A stretch of 64,000 nt of DNA from JACDAN01 sp035707105 (GCA_035707105.1 DASSUI010000051.1:62001-126000), one strand, 5' to 3'. Positions 18,504-27,784 are shown, counted from the first letter of the stretch. Made by a program: numbers and translations. The notes: generated from the sequence alone by a model not told the origin.

Positions 18504-19484
18504 GTGGACATGGCGGTGCTCGAGCGCGTTCTCGCCGAGGCCGGCGAGCCTCCCTTCCGCGCCCGCCAGGTGTGGGAGTGGGCCGCGCGCGGCGCCGGCG
18601 GCTACGACGAGATGACGAACGTGCCCCGCGCGCTGCGTTCACGGCTCGAGGAATCTCTGCCGTTCTCTTCGCTCGCGGTCGAGCACGAGGCCAAGGCGTC
18701 GGACGGGACCGTGAAGGCGCTCTTCCGCACGACCGACGGCCACCCCGTCGAGGCGGTGCTGATGCGCTACCGGGACGGGCGGCGGTCCGTGTGCGTCTCG
18801 TCCCAGTCCGGCTGCCCACTCACCTGCACCTTCTGCGCGACCGGGCAGATGCGGTTCGGGCGCAACCTCGCCGCGTCGGAGATCCTCGACCAGGTCCTCC
18901 ACTTCCGCCGCGTCGAGCCGGTGAACCACCTCGTCTTCATGGGGATGGGCGAGCCGTTCCTCAACTACGACGAGGTCGTCGCCGCCGCCCGCCGCCTGCC
19001 GGACGTCGGGATCACGCACCGGCGGACGACGATCTCCACGGTCGGCTGGCTGCCCGGCCTCCGCCGGTTCGTCGACGAGGTGGAGGAGCCGGTCCGCCTC
19101 GCGCTCTCCCTGCACGCCGCCGAGCCGGGCCTCCGCTCCTCGCTGATGCCCGTGAACGACCGCTATCCCCTACCGTCCGTGCTGGACGAGTGCCGGCGCT
19201 ACTTCGAGCTCAGGAGGCGGAAGGTCTTCGTCGAGTACGTGATGCTCGGTGGCGTCAACGACTCGCCCGACCACGCTCGCGAGCTCGCCGCCCTGCTCGA
19301 CCGCGAGGTGTTCAAGGTCAACCTGATCCCCTACAACCCCACGGGCATGTACGACGGCTCCTCGCGCGACGCGATCGCCGCGTTCAAGCGGGTGCTCGAC
19401 GGGGCGCGGATCCCGTCGACGGTGCGCCTCACCCGCGGCCGCGACATCGCTGCCGCCTGCGGCCAGCTCGCCGCGACGCGTTAG
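18504..19484 (+). CDS. rlmN: 23S rRNA (adenine2503-C2)/tRNA methyltransferase RlmN
   Basis: The protein of about 326 residues is a radical-SAM RlmN: the cluster motif CPLTCTFCATGQ (CxxxCxxC), MGMGEPFLNYDEV, TISTVGWLPG, LALSLHAAEPGLRSSLMPVN, VEYVMLGGVNDS and KVNLIPYNP. RlmN methylates A2503 of 23S rRNA and A37 of some tRNAs using two Cys and SAM. I choose GTG 18504 because TACCGT lies 7 nt before it and the resulting N-terminus fits RlmN length. A GTG at 18438 adds 22 residues. A perfect palindrome follows the stop. Confidence 0.93.
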   Translation: MDMAVLERVLAEAGEPPFRARQVWEWAARGAGGYDEMTNVPRALRSRLEESLPFSSLAVEHEAKASDGTVKALFRTTDGHPVEAVLMRYRDGRRSVCVSSQSGCPLTCTFCATGQMRFGRNLAASEILDQVLHFRRVEPVNHLVFMGMGEPFLNYDEVVAAARRLPDVGITHRRTTISTVGWLPGLRRFVDEVEEPVRLALSLHAAEPGLRSSLMPVNDRYPLPSVLDECRRYFELRRRKVFVEYVMLGGVNDSPDHARELAALLDREVFKVNLIPYNPTGMYDGSSRDAIAAFKRVLDGARIPSTVRLTRGRDIAAACGQLAATR

Positions 19485-19495
19485 TCGGCCCTTTA

Positions 19496-19531
19496 GAGGG
19501 GTGGGCGCCGGCGCGCCGGCGCCCACCCCTC
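19496..19531. terminator. Perfect 36-bp palindrome between convergent genes, bidirectional terminator
   Basis: The sequence GAGGGGTGGGCGCCGGCG is followed at once by its reverse complement, giving an 18-bp inverted repeat with no spacer. It lies between the rlmN stop (19484) and the stop of the convergent gamma-glutamyltransferase gene (19537). It lacks U tracts, so it would work as a GC-rich, Rho-independent-like terminator in both directions. A similar core (GGGGCGCCGG) is in the hairpin at 63949. Confidence 0.7.
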
Positions 19532-19536
19532 TCCGC

Positions 19537-21969
19537 TCATGTGCGCTCGACGACGACAGCCGTCGCGTCCGGGAACCTCGTCCTGTCGGCCCCGCCGAGC
19601 AACTCGAAGTCGTCGAGCTCGACCGCGAACGAGCCGGTCGACCCTACGTTCCCGAGCAGGGGAACCGCCATTCGGTTCAGGTTGCCGGCACATGGCAGGA
19701 CATGGCCCATCGCACGCACGGGATCGATCAGACGCTCCAACCCGAAATTGAGCTGGGTCGCGCCGGTTGAGAGCGCCGTCCATGCGCGTGGAGCGTCGAT
19801 CGCCCGCTGAAGCGGCAGGTCGTACTCGATCAGGTTCAGCACGACGTCCAGCACCACGCTCTGAATGAACTGGCTGCCGAGCGAGCCCGTTCCGGCGAAC
19901 GGCTCGCCGTCCTTCAGGATCAGCGTCGGCGTCGTGTTGCCCATCGCGCGCTTACCGCCGGCGGCGTCGTTGGCGCCCGGGTCACCGGTCACGGGGTTCG
20001 CACGCGGCGAGGGGTTGAACAGCCCGTTGCTGTCATTCAGCAGGAAGCCGTATCCCGGCACCGTGATCCCCGTGCCGAAGGAGTTCCGGATCGTCGATGT
20101 CCAGACGACGGCATTCCCCCACCGGTCGATGATCGAGAAGTGCGTGGTGTGACCCGGTATCGGATCTTCGAACTCGGTGGCCGAGTCGCTCATCAGGGAG
20201 TCTGGCAGCGGCGGTTTACCAGGGGGCAGCACACCGCCGGGGCCGCACATCGCCGTGTTCGGCTTGATCAGTGCGCTGCGAGCGCGCAGGTACTCCTGAT
20301 CGAGGAGCCCTGCCGCAGGGACGTCGGTGTAGCGGTCGTCGCCGAGCCAGAAGTCGCGGTCCGCAAACGCAAGCCGCATGGCTTCGATGTAGAGGTGAAG
20401 CGAATTCGGCGTCGCGAGTCCCCAGGGGTAGCCGTCGTTCCTCGGATCCGCGAGGAACTCCCGCATGAGCCCGAGCGACTCCAGCAAGACCACGCCGCCG
20501 CTCGTCCCTCCCGCGGCGGGGGCGTAGACGTCGTAGCCCTTGTACTCGATCGAGAGAGGCCGTTCGACGTCGATCGTGTAGCCGGCGAGATCGGCAAGTG
20601 TCATCTTGCCCTCCCGTCCGGGAACCACCGCGCGCCGCTGGGCAGCCACGATCGCTTGGGCGATCTCGCCCTCGTAGAAGGCGGCGGCGCCCTCATCGGC
20701 GAGCAACCGGAAGGTCTTCGCGAGATCCGGCTGCCTGAGAATCTCGCCCCTTGCGGGCACGGTCCCGTCGGCGTTCAGGAAGATGGCTCTCGTCTCAGGC
20801 TGGAAGATCCCCTGCTGCACCCCGATCTGCGTCGCCAGGCTCTGTCCGATCGGGAAGCCTTCCTCGGCGAGGTCGATCGCGGGATGGAGCGCGTCGGAGA
20901 GCGTCCTGGTTCCCCACCGATCGAGCAGATACTCGACGGCACGCAGGGTGCCTGGAACGCCGACCGCGAACCCGTTCCGCCTGACGTCGACGGGCTGGAG
21001 CCCTTTGTACGTGGTCGGCGTCGTCGCGGCCGGCGCCGTCTCGCGTGCGTCGATCGCGTGCAGCTCGCCGGTCTTGCCGTCCCGAATGACGATGCTCGAG
21101 CCGCCGCCGATCCCGCCGAAGTGCGGCTGGACGACGTTGATTGCGAACAACACCGCGGCGGCCGCGTCGAACGCGTTCCCGCCATGCCGGAGGACGTCGG
21201 CGCCGATCTCCGTCGCCAGAGGATGATCCGTCGCGACGACACCGTTTTCCGCGTAGTGGTTTACGTAAACGGCCTGCTCTCGGCTGTTCGGCGCCAGGTC
21301 CCACTCGGCCGGAGCGGCGTCGCTGACGACGGCGCGGAGCGCATGGTCCCCCGGGTCGGCGAGAACCACGCGAAACGTGACTTCCCGCGTACCGCCCGCG
21401 GCGACCGCGACGGACGAGGAGGCGAGCGCCGACGTGCTCGCTCCATCGAACAGCAGGAGCCGCGCGTCGGCACCGACGTCTCCGCCGAGCTCGGCCACGG
21501 CCACCGTCACGTCGAAGGGGCGCGTTCGCACGACGTCGTCGACGACGTCGATCCGCGCGATCGTCAGATCCGGCCGGCGGACGACCGTCGTCTCCGCGTC
21601 GACGTTGTACTGCGGGCCACTCTTGACGTGAGCCCGAATCTCGAGACGGTCGCCGCGCGCAAGCCCGGCAAGAGGAAGCGTGGCGACGCCGTCGTTGGTC
21701 GGAACGTCGAAGAAGTTGCGCGTCGCGGCCTCGTCGTCGCCCGCGTGCCATGTCTTGATCTGCACCTTCTCGAGCCGCGTCGGAAGTTCCGGTCCGCTCA
21801 TCCGGAGCGCCAGATCGGTGACGGACTCGGACAGGAGCGCTTGTGCCTCCAGCGCGTAAGGGCCGGACCCAGCCGCGGGCGCGCCGGATGCGAACGCGCC
21901 GAGCGCGACGATCGCCGACGTCGCGACGGCCCCGAGCCACACGCGTGCGAGTGCATGGATCCTTCTCAT
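19537..21969 (-). CDS. Secreted gamma-glutamyltransferase-like enzyme with N-terminal CARDB-like domain
   Basis: The 810-residue protein has a signal peptide (VWLGAVATSAIVALGAFASG), an N-terminal region of about 210 residues including a CARDB/Ig-like module (about 135-235, PDLTIARIDVV to LRAVVSDAAPAEWDL), and a full GGT domain from about 240. The self-cleavage/nucleophile Thr is residue 608 in HTTHFSIIDRWGN, with GNTTPTLILKDG and GTGSLGSQFIQ downstream. GGTs cleave gamma-glutamyl bonds such as in glutathione analogues or poly-glutamate. The usual family length is 550-600; the extra Ig-like domain may bind wall or carbohydrate. Transcription probably ends at the 36-bp palindrome. Confidence 0.9.
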   Translation of the reverse strand: MRRIHALARVWLGAVATSAIVALGAFASGAPAAGSGPYALEAQALLSESVTDLALRMSGPELPTRLEKVQIKTWHAGDDEAATRNFFDVPTNDGVATLPLAGLARGDRLEIRAHVKSGPQYNVDAETTVVRRPDLTIARIDVVDDVVRTRPFDVTVAVAELGGDVGADARLLLFDGASTSALASSSVAVAAGGTREVTFRVVLADPGDHALRAVVSDAAPAEWDLAPNSREQAVYVNHYAENGVVATDHPLATEIGADVLRHGGNAFDAAAAVLFAINVVQPHFGGIGGGSSIVIRDGKTGELHAIDARETAPAATTPTTYKGLQPVDVRRNGFAVGVPGTLRAVEYLLDRWGTRTLSDALHPAIDLAEEGFPIGQSLATQIGVQQGIFQPETRAIFLNADGTVPARGEILRQPDLAKTFRLLADEGAAAFYEGEIAQAIVAAQRRAVVPGREGKMTLADLAGYTIDVERPLSIEYKGYDVYAPAAGGTSGGVVLLESLGLMREFLADPRNDGYPWGLATPNSLHLYIEAMRLAFADRDFWLGDDRYTDVPAAGLLDQEYLRARSALIKPNTAMCGPGGVLPPGKPPLPDSLMSDSATEFEDPIPGHTTHFSIIDRWGNAVVWTSTIRNSFGTGITVPGYGFLLNDSNGLFNPSPRANPVTGDPGANDAAGGKRAMGNTTPTLILKDGEPFAGTGSLGSQFIQSVVLDVVLNLIEYDLPLQRAIDAPRAWTALSTGATQLNFGLERLIDPVRAMGHVLPCAGNLNRMAVPLLGNVGSTGSFAVELDDFELLGGADRTRFPDATAVVVERT

Positions 21970-22105
21970 CTCGATCCTCCGATCGTCGTCGTGCCACGGT
22001 CGTTCGCCGCGGCCGCCGTCGAAGCTAGGCCCGCTCGCTCACACGGCTCTCATCGGGGGCTCACATGGCGCCGCCGCGGCCACCCATCGGAGCTACGGTG
22101 ACGCG

Positions 22106-24667
22106 GTGACCCGGTTCGCGCTCAAGGGGCTCCTCGGGCGGAAGCTGCGGACGGCGCTGACGGCGATCGCGATCGTGCTCGGCGTCGCGATGATCACCGG
22201 CACCTACGTCCTGACGGACTCGATCGACCAGGCGTTCGAGTCGATCTTCAGCGACGTCCGCAGGGGCTCGGATGCGGTCATCACCGGCAAGGCCGCCTTC
22301 GACCTCGGCGACGGCAGCGGCAGCACGGCGCCGACGATGGACGAGTCGCTGCTCGCCAAGGTGCGAGCCGTTCCGGAGGTCGAAGTCGCCGAGGGGGGCG
22401 TGGACAGCGACTCGACGATCCTGATCGGGAAGGACGGCAAGGCGATCGTCGGCAACGCGCCCAGCATCGGGTTCTCCATCTCGAGCGGCGACTCGCCCTT
22501 CAACCCGCTCCGCCTCGTCCGGGGCGCGTGGCCCGGCCTGAACCAGATCGTGATCGACGAGTCGACCGCGAAGAAGGAGCATTTCGCGATCGGGGATCCG
22601 ATCCGCGTCCAGGCGGAAGGGCCGGTGCAGTCGTTCACGATCTCTGGGGTCATCCGATTCGGCGAGTCGCTCTCCACGATCGGGGACGCGACGCTCGCCG
22701 GCTTCGACCTGCCCACCGCCCAGCGCCTCTACGGCAAGGTCGGCCGCCTCGACGAGATCGCGGTGTCCTCGGGGCCGAACGTCTCGCCCTCCGAGCTCGT
22801 CTCCGCGCTCGAGGCGGTGGTGCCGCCGACCGCACAAGTCCGTACCGGCCAGGCGCAGGCGACGGAGGAGGCGTCGGAGACAAACCAGTTCATCTCGTTC
22901 CTGCAGGGGTTCCTGCTCGCGTTCGCGGGCATCGCCCTCTTCGTCGGTAGCTTCGTGATCGCGAACTCGCTCTCGATCACGATCGCGCAACGCACGCGGG
23001 AGTTCGCGACGCTGAGGATGATCGGCGGCTCTCGGCGCCAGGTGCTCCTCTCCGTGCTGCTCGAGGCGCTCGTCGTCGGCGCGCTCGCCTCCACCCTCGG
23101 GCTGTTCCTCGGGCTCGCGCTTGCCGAGGGCCTCTTCGCGCTCTTCGACGCCGTCGGCTTCACGCTCCCCAACATCGGCCTCGTCTTCGAGCCACGGACC
23201 GCGGTCGTCGCGCTCGTTGCGGGGATCCTCGTCACCGTGCTCGCGAGTCTGCGCCCGGCGATCCGCGCGACCCGCGTGCCGCCGATCGCGGCGGTCCGCG
23301 AGGACGCCGAGCTCCCGCCGAGCAGGTTCGCCCGCTTCCGCACCGCCGGCTCCCTCGTTCTCGCCGCACTCGGCTTCGCGGCCCTTTCCTACGGTCTCTT
23401 CGCGCCGAACCTCAGCACGACGCAGATGCTCGTCTGGATGGGGCTCGGCGCGGTGCTGATCTTCTTCGGCGTCTCGCTGCTCTCGGTGCGGTTCGTGCGC
23501 CCGATCGCCGGCGCCCTCGGCTGGCCGGCGGCGCAGATCGGCGGGATCGCCGGCGCGCTCGCCCGGGACAACTCCCGCCGGAACCCGCAGCGCACGGCCT
23601 CGACCGCCTCCGCGCTCATGATCGGACTCGCGCTCGTGACGGTCGTCGCGGTGCTGGCCGCCGGAATCACGTCCGCCTTCCGCGGCGCGGTCGACTCGCT
23701 CTGGGGCGCCGGCGACTACGCGCTCACGGCGCAGAACAACTTTTCGCCGATCCCGACCGCGGTCGCCGACGCCGTCGCCAAGGCACCGGGGGTCGAGGCC
23801 GTCGCGAACGTGCGGACCGGCGACGCCTCCGCCTTCGGCAAGCCCTTCTTCGCCACCGCCGTCAACCCGGAGAGCCGCCGCTTCTTCTCCCTCGATTGGA
23901 CGGACGGCTCACAGCAGGTTCTCTCCTCGCTCGGAGCGGACGGCGCGTTCGTCGACGACTCGTACGCCAACGAGCACGACCTCCGGGTCGGCTCGACGTT
24001 CCCGCTCACCTTCGCGAACGGGGACAAGCACGAGGTGGCCGTGCGCGGGATCTTCAACCCGCCCGCCGGCGGGTCGCCGTTCGGGCGGGTCACGATCTCG
24101 CAGGCGACCTGGGACCGGTTCAACCCGCAGCCGCGCAACCTCTACTCGTTCGTGCTGATCGCCGGCGGGCAGTCCGACGCCAACCGCGTCACGCTGGAGC
24201 AGGCGCTCGCCGCCTATCCCAGCGCGAAGGTCCAGACCCGGGAGCAGTTCATCGACAGCCAGATCTCGGCGCTGAACCGGATCCTGAACATCCTGTACGT
24301 GCTGCTCGCGCTCTCGGTGATCGTGAGCCTCTTCGGCATCATCAACACGCTGGTGCTGACCGTCTTCGAGCGGACGCGCGAGATCGGGATGATGCGCGCG
24401 ATCGGGATGAGCCGGCGCCAACTGCGGCGCATGATCCGTTACGAGAGCGTGATCACGGCGCTGATGGGGGGCGCGATCGGGATCGCGCTCGGCGTCGTCC
24501 TCGGCGCGCTGCTGGGGGCGCGCGTCGAGTTCATCGACTTCACGGTTCCGGTCACGCAGATCGTGCTCTTCGCGATCGCGGCGTTCGTCGTCGGGCTGAT
24601 TGCGGCCATCTTCCCGGCCCGCCGGGCGGCCCGTCTGAACGTGCTCCAGGCGCTGCAGTACGAGTAG
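22106..24667 (+). CDS. MacB/FtsX-type ABC transporter permease (two FtsX units)
   Basis: The 853-residue protein begins with one membrane helix (about residues 10-33), a periplasmic MacB_PCD domain, three FtsX helices (about 265-395), a middle membrane pair, a second extracytoplasmic domain and a final FtsX block (FGIINTLVLTVFERTREIGMM through ARLNVLQALQYE). Such permeases work with a LolD/MacB ATPase in lipoprotein handling, export or mechanotransmission. No ATPase gene is adjacent, which is unusual. The GTG start is 6 nt after TACGGT (22094-22099), suggesting a leaderless message. Confidence 0.92.
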   Translation: MTRFALKGLLGRKLRTALTAIAIVLGVAMITGTYVLTDSIDQAFESIFSDVRRGSDAVITGKAAFDLGDGSGSTAPTMDESLLAKVRAVPEVEVAEGGVDSDSTILIGKDGKAIVGNAPSIGFSISSGDSPFNPLRLVRGAWPGLNQIVIDESTAKKEHFAIGDPIRVQAEGPVQSFTISGVIRFGESLSTIGDATLAGFDLPTAQRLYGKVGRLDEIAVSSGPNVSPSELVSALEAVVPPTAQVRTGQAQATEEASETNQFISFLQGFLLAFAGIALFVGSFVIANSLSITIAQRTREFATLRMIGGSRRQVLLSVLLEALVVGALASTLGLFLGLALAEGLFALFDAVGFTLPNIGLVFEPRTAVVALVAGILVTVLASLRPAIRATRVPPIAAVREDAELPPSRFARFRTAGSLVLAALGFAALSYGLFAPNLSTTQMLVWMGLGAVLIFFGVSLLSVRFVRPIAGALGWPAAQIGGIAGALARDNSRRNPQRTASTASALMIGLALVTVVAVLAAGITSAFRGAVDSLWGAGDYALTAQNNFSPIPTAVADAVAKAPGVEAVANVRTGDASAFGKPFFATAVNPESRRFFSLDWTDGSQQVLSSLGADGAFVDDSYANEHDLRVGSTFPLTFANGDKHEVAVRGIFNPPAGGSPFGRVTISQATWDRFNPQPRNLYSFVLIAGGQSDANRVTLEQALAAYPSAKVQTREQFIDSQISALNRILNILYVLLALSVIVSLFGIINTLVLTVFERTREIGMMRAIGMSRRQLRRMIRYESVITALMGGAIGIALGVVLGALLGARVEFIDFTVPVTQIVLFAIAAFVVGLIAAIFPARRAARLNVLQALQYE

Positions 24668-24852
24668 CTAGCGCAGCGCCGACTCGCCCTCTTCCGTCGT
24701 CAGGCCATCGTCCCCCTACCTCCTCGATCGCTGTCAGATGCCGATGCGATTCCAGGGTGGCCGGACCCGGGGCCGCGCCCGCTATCAGGATCCTGCTCGC
24801 CGAACTCGCGGCGGTGTCACGATCCGCCCGCGAACCGTCAAAGGAGGAGTCG

Positions 24853-25233
24853 ATGCTGCAGGAGTTCAGGGACTTCCTGTTCCGGGGGAACATCATCGAG
24901 CTGGCCGTCGCCTTCGTCATGGGCGTCGCCTTCGCAGCGGTGGTGAACTCGCTCGTGGACAACCTCGTCATGCCGGTGATCGCGATGTTGATCGGGAAGC
25001 CCGACTTCAGCGACCTCACGTTCACGATCAACGACGCGGTGTTCCGCTACGGCGCGTTCATCACGGACGTGATCCAGTTCCTCGCGATCGCGGCGGCCGT
25101 CTTCTTCTTCATCGTCAAGCCCGTCACGGCGATGATGACCCGAATGCGCCGCGAGCCGGTCGAGGAGGGCATGCCGGACGAGGAGCGGCGGCACCGGGAG
25201 CTCCTCGCGGCGCTGGGACAGATCTCGCGCTGA
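24853..25233 (+). CDS. mscL: Large-conductance mechanosensitive channel MscL
   Basis: The 126-residue protein matches MscL along its length: an amphipathic N-terminus and TM1 (FLFRGNIIELAVAFVMGVAF), a periplasmic loop, TM2 (ITDVIQFLAIAAAVFFFIVK) and a charged cytoplasmic helix. It opens under hypo-osmotic membrane tension. The ATG has a strong SD (AAAGGAGGAG), in contrast to the leaderless-type starts nearby. It lies 185 bp after the permease, with its own presumed promoter in 24668-24840. Confidence 0.95.
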   Translation: MLQEFRDFLFRGNIIELAVAFVMGVAFAAVVNSLVDNLVMPVIAMLIGKPDFSDLTFTINDAVFRYGAFITDVIQFLAIAAAVFFFIVKPVTAMMTRMRREPVEEGMPDEERRHRELLAALGQISR

Positions 25234-25236
25234 GCC

Positions 25237-27342
25237 TCAGCCCGCCGGGTGATTCGCGCCGGCCGTCGCAGCCGGGGCGACCGCGCTGCCCGACCGCTCG
25301 CGCCAGAGGCGAGAGGGCCACCAGGTTCTCTCGCCGAGCTCCCACGTGAGCGCGGGCACGAGGATCGACCTGACGACGAGCGTGTCGAGGAGTACGCCGA
25401 ACGCAACCGTGAACCCGACCTGCGTGAGCGCTACGAGCGGCAGGACGCCGAGCACGGCGAACGTGCCTGCCAGCACCACGCCCGCAGAGGTGATCACGCC
25501 GCCGGTCACGGCGAGGCCGCGCCGCATCGCCTCGCGCGTCGACGTGCCGAGCGCCTCCTCGCGGACGCGTGCCATGAGGAAGATGTTGTAGTCCACCCCG
25601 AGGGCGACGAGGAAGATGAACGCGAAGAGCGCGTAGCTCGGGTCCTCGCCGGCGAAGCCGAAGACCCAGTCGAACACGAGCACGCTGAAGCCGAGCGCCG
25701 CGAAGTACGACAGCAGCACCGTCGCCATGAGCACGAGCGGCGCCGCCAGCGCGCGTAGGAGGAGCACAAGGATCAGCAGCACGACGGCGAGGACGAGCGG
25801 GACAAGGAGCTTCGTGTCACGGCTCGTGGCCGCGCGAAGGTCGGTCTCCTCCGCGGTCGCGCCGCCCACGAGAACCTCGTCGCCGGCGATCTCGCGCAGG
25901 CGATCGCGAAGCGACGACACCTGCGTGAACGCCTCCGTGCTGAACGGGTCCCGCGTGAGGGTCACGGTGAACTGCCCGCCCGGCGGCCCGGTCTCGATCG
26001 GACCAACGGACGCGGACTCGGGGGCCTGCTCTGCGGCGGCCCTCACCTCGCCCGCGAGGTCCGGGTCTCGGACGAGGACGACCGTCGGCGCGCTCGCTCC
26101 GGCGGGGAAGGACCGCTCGAGGAGCCGTTGGCCCTCGACCGACTCGACATCGCCGCGGAACGCCTGGCTCGAGGTGAGGCTTCCGTCGTACGCGATCGTG
26201 CCGAGCGCCATCACCGCCAGGCCGAGCGCCGTCACGACCCAGACCATGCGATGCCGCCCGGCGACCCAGCCGCCGAGGCGCCACCAGGCGCCGCGGGCCG
26301 CACGATCCTCCTCGCCGAGCTTCGGCACGAATGGCCAGAACGCGCGCCGGCCGCCGATCAGGAGGAGGACGGGCAGCACGGTCAGCATCGCGAGCGCCGC
26401 GATCGCGACTCCCATGGCCCCGACCGGCCCGAGGCCGGCGATCGAGTTCACCTGCGCCAGGGTCAGCACGAGGAGCGCGGCGACGACGGTTCCCGCAGAC
26501 GCGACGATCGTCGGGCCGGCGGTGCGAAGCGCGATCCGCATCGCCTCGTGCTTGTCGGCGTGACGGCGCAGCTCCTCGCGGTAGCGGGCGGTCAGGAGGA
26601 GCGCGTAGTCGGTGCCGGCGCCGAAGACGAGGACGAGCAGGATGCCCCCCGTCTGGCCGTTGATGACGACGCCGGCCTCGGCCATCAGGTAGCCCACGCC
26701 GCGGACGAGGCCTTCGGCGAAGAACACCGCGAGCAGCGGAAGCGCCCAGAAGACCGGGCTTCGGTAGATGAGGACGAGCAGCACGAAGACGAGGAGCGCC
26801 GTGACGAGCAGCAGCGTGGAGTTGATTCCCTCGAACACCTTGGTGGCGTCCGCCGAGTACCCGGCCGGCCCCGTCACCTTCGCCTGGAGGCCGCCCGGCA
26901 GTTCCTCCGCGGCGGCTCGCAGGTCGTCGACCGCGGCGATCAGAACCTCCTCGTCGCCCTCCGCCTGGATCGGGACGACGATGAGGGCAGCCTCGCCGTC
27001 CGCGGCGACCCTGACCGGCGGAACCGCCTGCACGCCCTCGGGCGGCGATGCGCTCAGCTCCGAGCGAACCCGTCCGATCGCCTGGCGGTCCGCCCCGGTG
27101 AGACCGCCGTTCCGCTCGAAGACGACGATCGCCTCGACCGCCTCGCCCGAAGGGAAGTCGCCGGCCGCGTCGAGCACGGCCACGGACTCGGCCCCGCCGG
27201 GGAGGAAGCTGGACGGCTCGTTCTTCTGGACGCTCTCGAACCGGCCGATGAGCGGGCCCAGCCCGACGAGGGCCGCGATCCACGCGGCGAGGAAGACGTA
27301 CTTCGAGCGGCGCCCTGCGACGGCACGGGCGAGGGTGGTCAT
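25237..27342 (-). CDS. MMPL/RND-family membrane exporter
   Basis: The 701-residue protein has two repeats of one helix, a large extracytoplasmic domain and five helices, as in actinobacterial MMPL proteins. Motifs include GGILLVLVFGAGTDYALLL (TM4-type, proton-relay Asp) and FIFLVALGVDYNIFLMARVR in the second half. Members export lipids, siderophores or antibiotics. The ATG at 27342 has SD GAGGAG; a TTG four codons earlier is unlikely. The promoter holds a palindrome (27367-27383), so a TetR/MarR-type repressor is probable, though none is encoded next to it. Its stop is 3 bp from the convergent mscL stop. Confidence 0.92.
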   Translation of the reverse strand: MTTLARAVAGRRSKYVFLAAWIAALVGLGPLIGRFESVQKNEPSSFLPGGAESVAVLDAAGDFPSGEAVEAIVVFERNGGLTGADRQAIGRVRSELSASPPEGVQAVPPVRVAADGEAALIVVPIQAEGDEEVLIAAVDDLRAAAEELPGGLQAKVTGPAGYSADATKVFEGINSTLLLVTALLVFVLLVLIYRSPVFWALPLLAVFFAEGLVRGVGYLMAEAGVVINGQTGGILLVLVFGAGTDYALLLTARYREELRRHADKHEAMRIALRTAGPTIVASAGTVVAALLVLTLAQVNSIAGLGPVGAMGVAIAALAMLTVLPVLLLIGGRRAFWPFVPKLGEEDRAARGAWWRLGGWVAGRHRMVWVVTALGLAVMALGTIAYDGSLTSSQAFRGDVESVEGQRLLERSFPAGASAPTVVLVRDPDLAGEVRAAAEQAPESASVGPIETGPPGGQFTVTLTRDPFSTEAFTQVSSLRDRLREIAGDEVLVGGATAEETDLRAATSRDTKLLVPLVLAVVLLILVLLLRALAAPLVLMATVLLSYFAALGFSVLVFDWVFGFAGEDPSYALFAFIFLVALGVDYNIFLMARVREEALGTSTREAMRRGLAVTGGVITSAGVVLAGTFAVLGVLPLVALTQVGFTVAFGVLLDTLVVRSILVPALTWELGERTWWPSRLWRERSGSAVAPAATAGANHPAG

Positions 27343-27356
27343 ACTGCTCCTCAACT

Positions 27357-27383
27357 CTAGACGAAAGCTAGACAGAGTCTAGC
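27357..27383. promoter_or_regulatory. Operator-like palindrome overlapping the MMPL promoter
   Basis: GCTAGAC-AGA-GTCTAGC (27367-27383) is a perfect 7+3+7 palindrome, and a further half-site CTAGAC lies at 27357-27362. On the minus strand the palindrome contains the -10-like TAGACT, about 34 nt before the MMPL start codon. A repressor bound here would block RNA polymerase. The regulator is not identified in the window. Confidence 0.6.
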
Positions 27384-27397
27384 GGACGCCGAGCCCG

Positions 27398-27784
27398 CTA
27401 GTCGCGCCGCTCCTCGATGAACTTCTTCAGCCCGAGGAAGGGAAGGATGAACGCCGCGAGGACGGAGACGACCCAGACGATGACGGTCGCAGCGATCCAC
27501 GTCCCGGCGCCGTCGATCGTGAAACCGTCCGACACGAGGTCGGTGACGATGAGCGCGACGAGGGTCGCGATGAGCGCGACGCCGCCGAGCATCGCGGGAG
27601 CGTTCGCCCGGAACTGCATGATCAGGAACGGCTGGGCGAGCGCGAACACGACGGTGAAGATGACCACGGCGACGATGAACGACGTCGCGTCGAGCTCCAT
27701 CCCGTCGAGCAGCGAGGCGGCGACGATCAGGCCGACGGCGTTTGCCGCCAGCCCGATGAGCGTCCGGAAGAGGAGGCGGATCAC
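27398..27784 (-). CDS. Small four-TM protein of the phage holin 4_2 (DUF360-like) family
   Basis: The 128-residue protein has four hydrophobic segments (about residues 5-27, 33-53, 60-82 and 94-117) and a short charged tail KKFIEERRD. The layout matches the Phage_holin_4_2 family, which is widespread in bacterial chromosomes and not tied to prophage. Function is unknown. The GTG start is 6 nt after TAGATT (27791-27796, minus strand). It lies upstream of the MMPL gene on the same strand, but the operator-like palindrome between them implies separate control. Confidence 0.75.
   Translation of the reverse strand: MIRLLFRTLIGLAANAVGLIVAASLLDGMELDATSFIVAVVIFTVVFALAQPFLIMQFRANAPAMLGGVALIATLVALIVTDLVSDGFTIDGAGTWIAATVIVWVVSVLAAFILPFLGLKKFIEERRD

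Noticed and set aside
27398..27784. Prophage remnant suggested by the holin-like protein
   Set aside because: The holin 4_2-type family is a common chromosomal membrane protein and no phage gene surrounds it.
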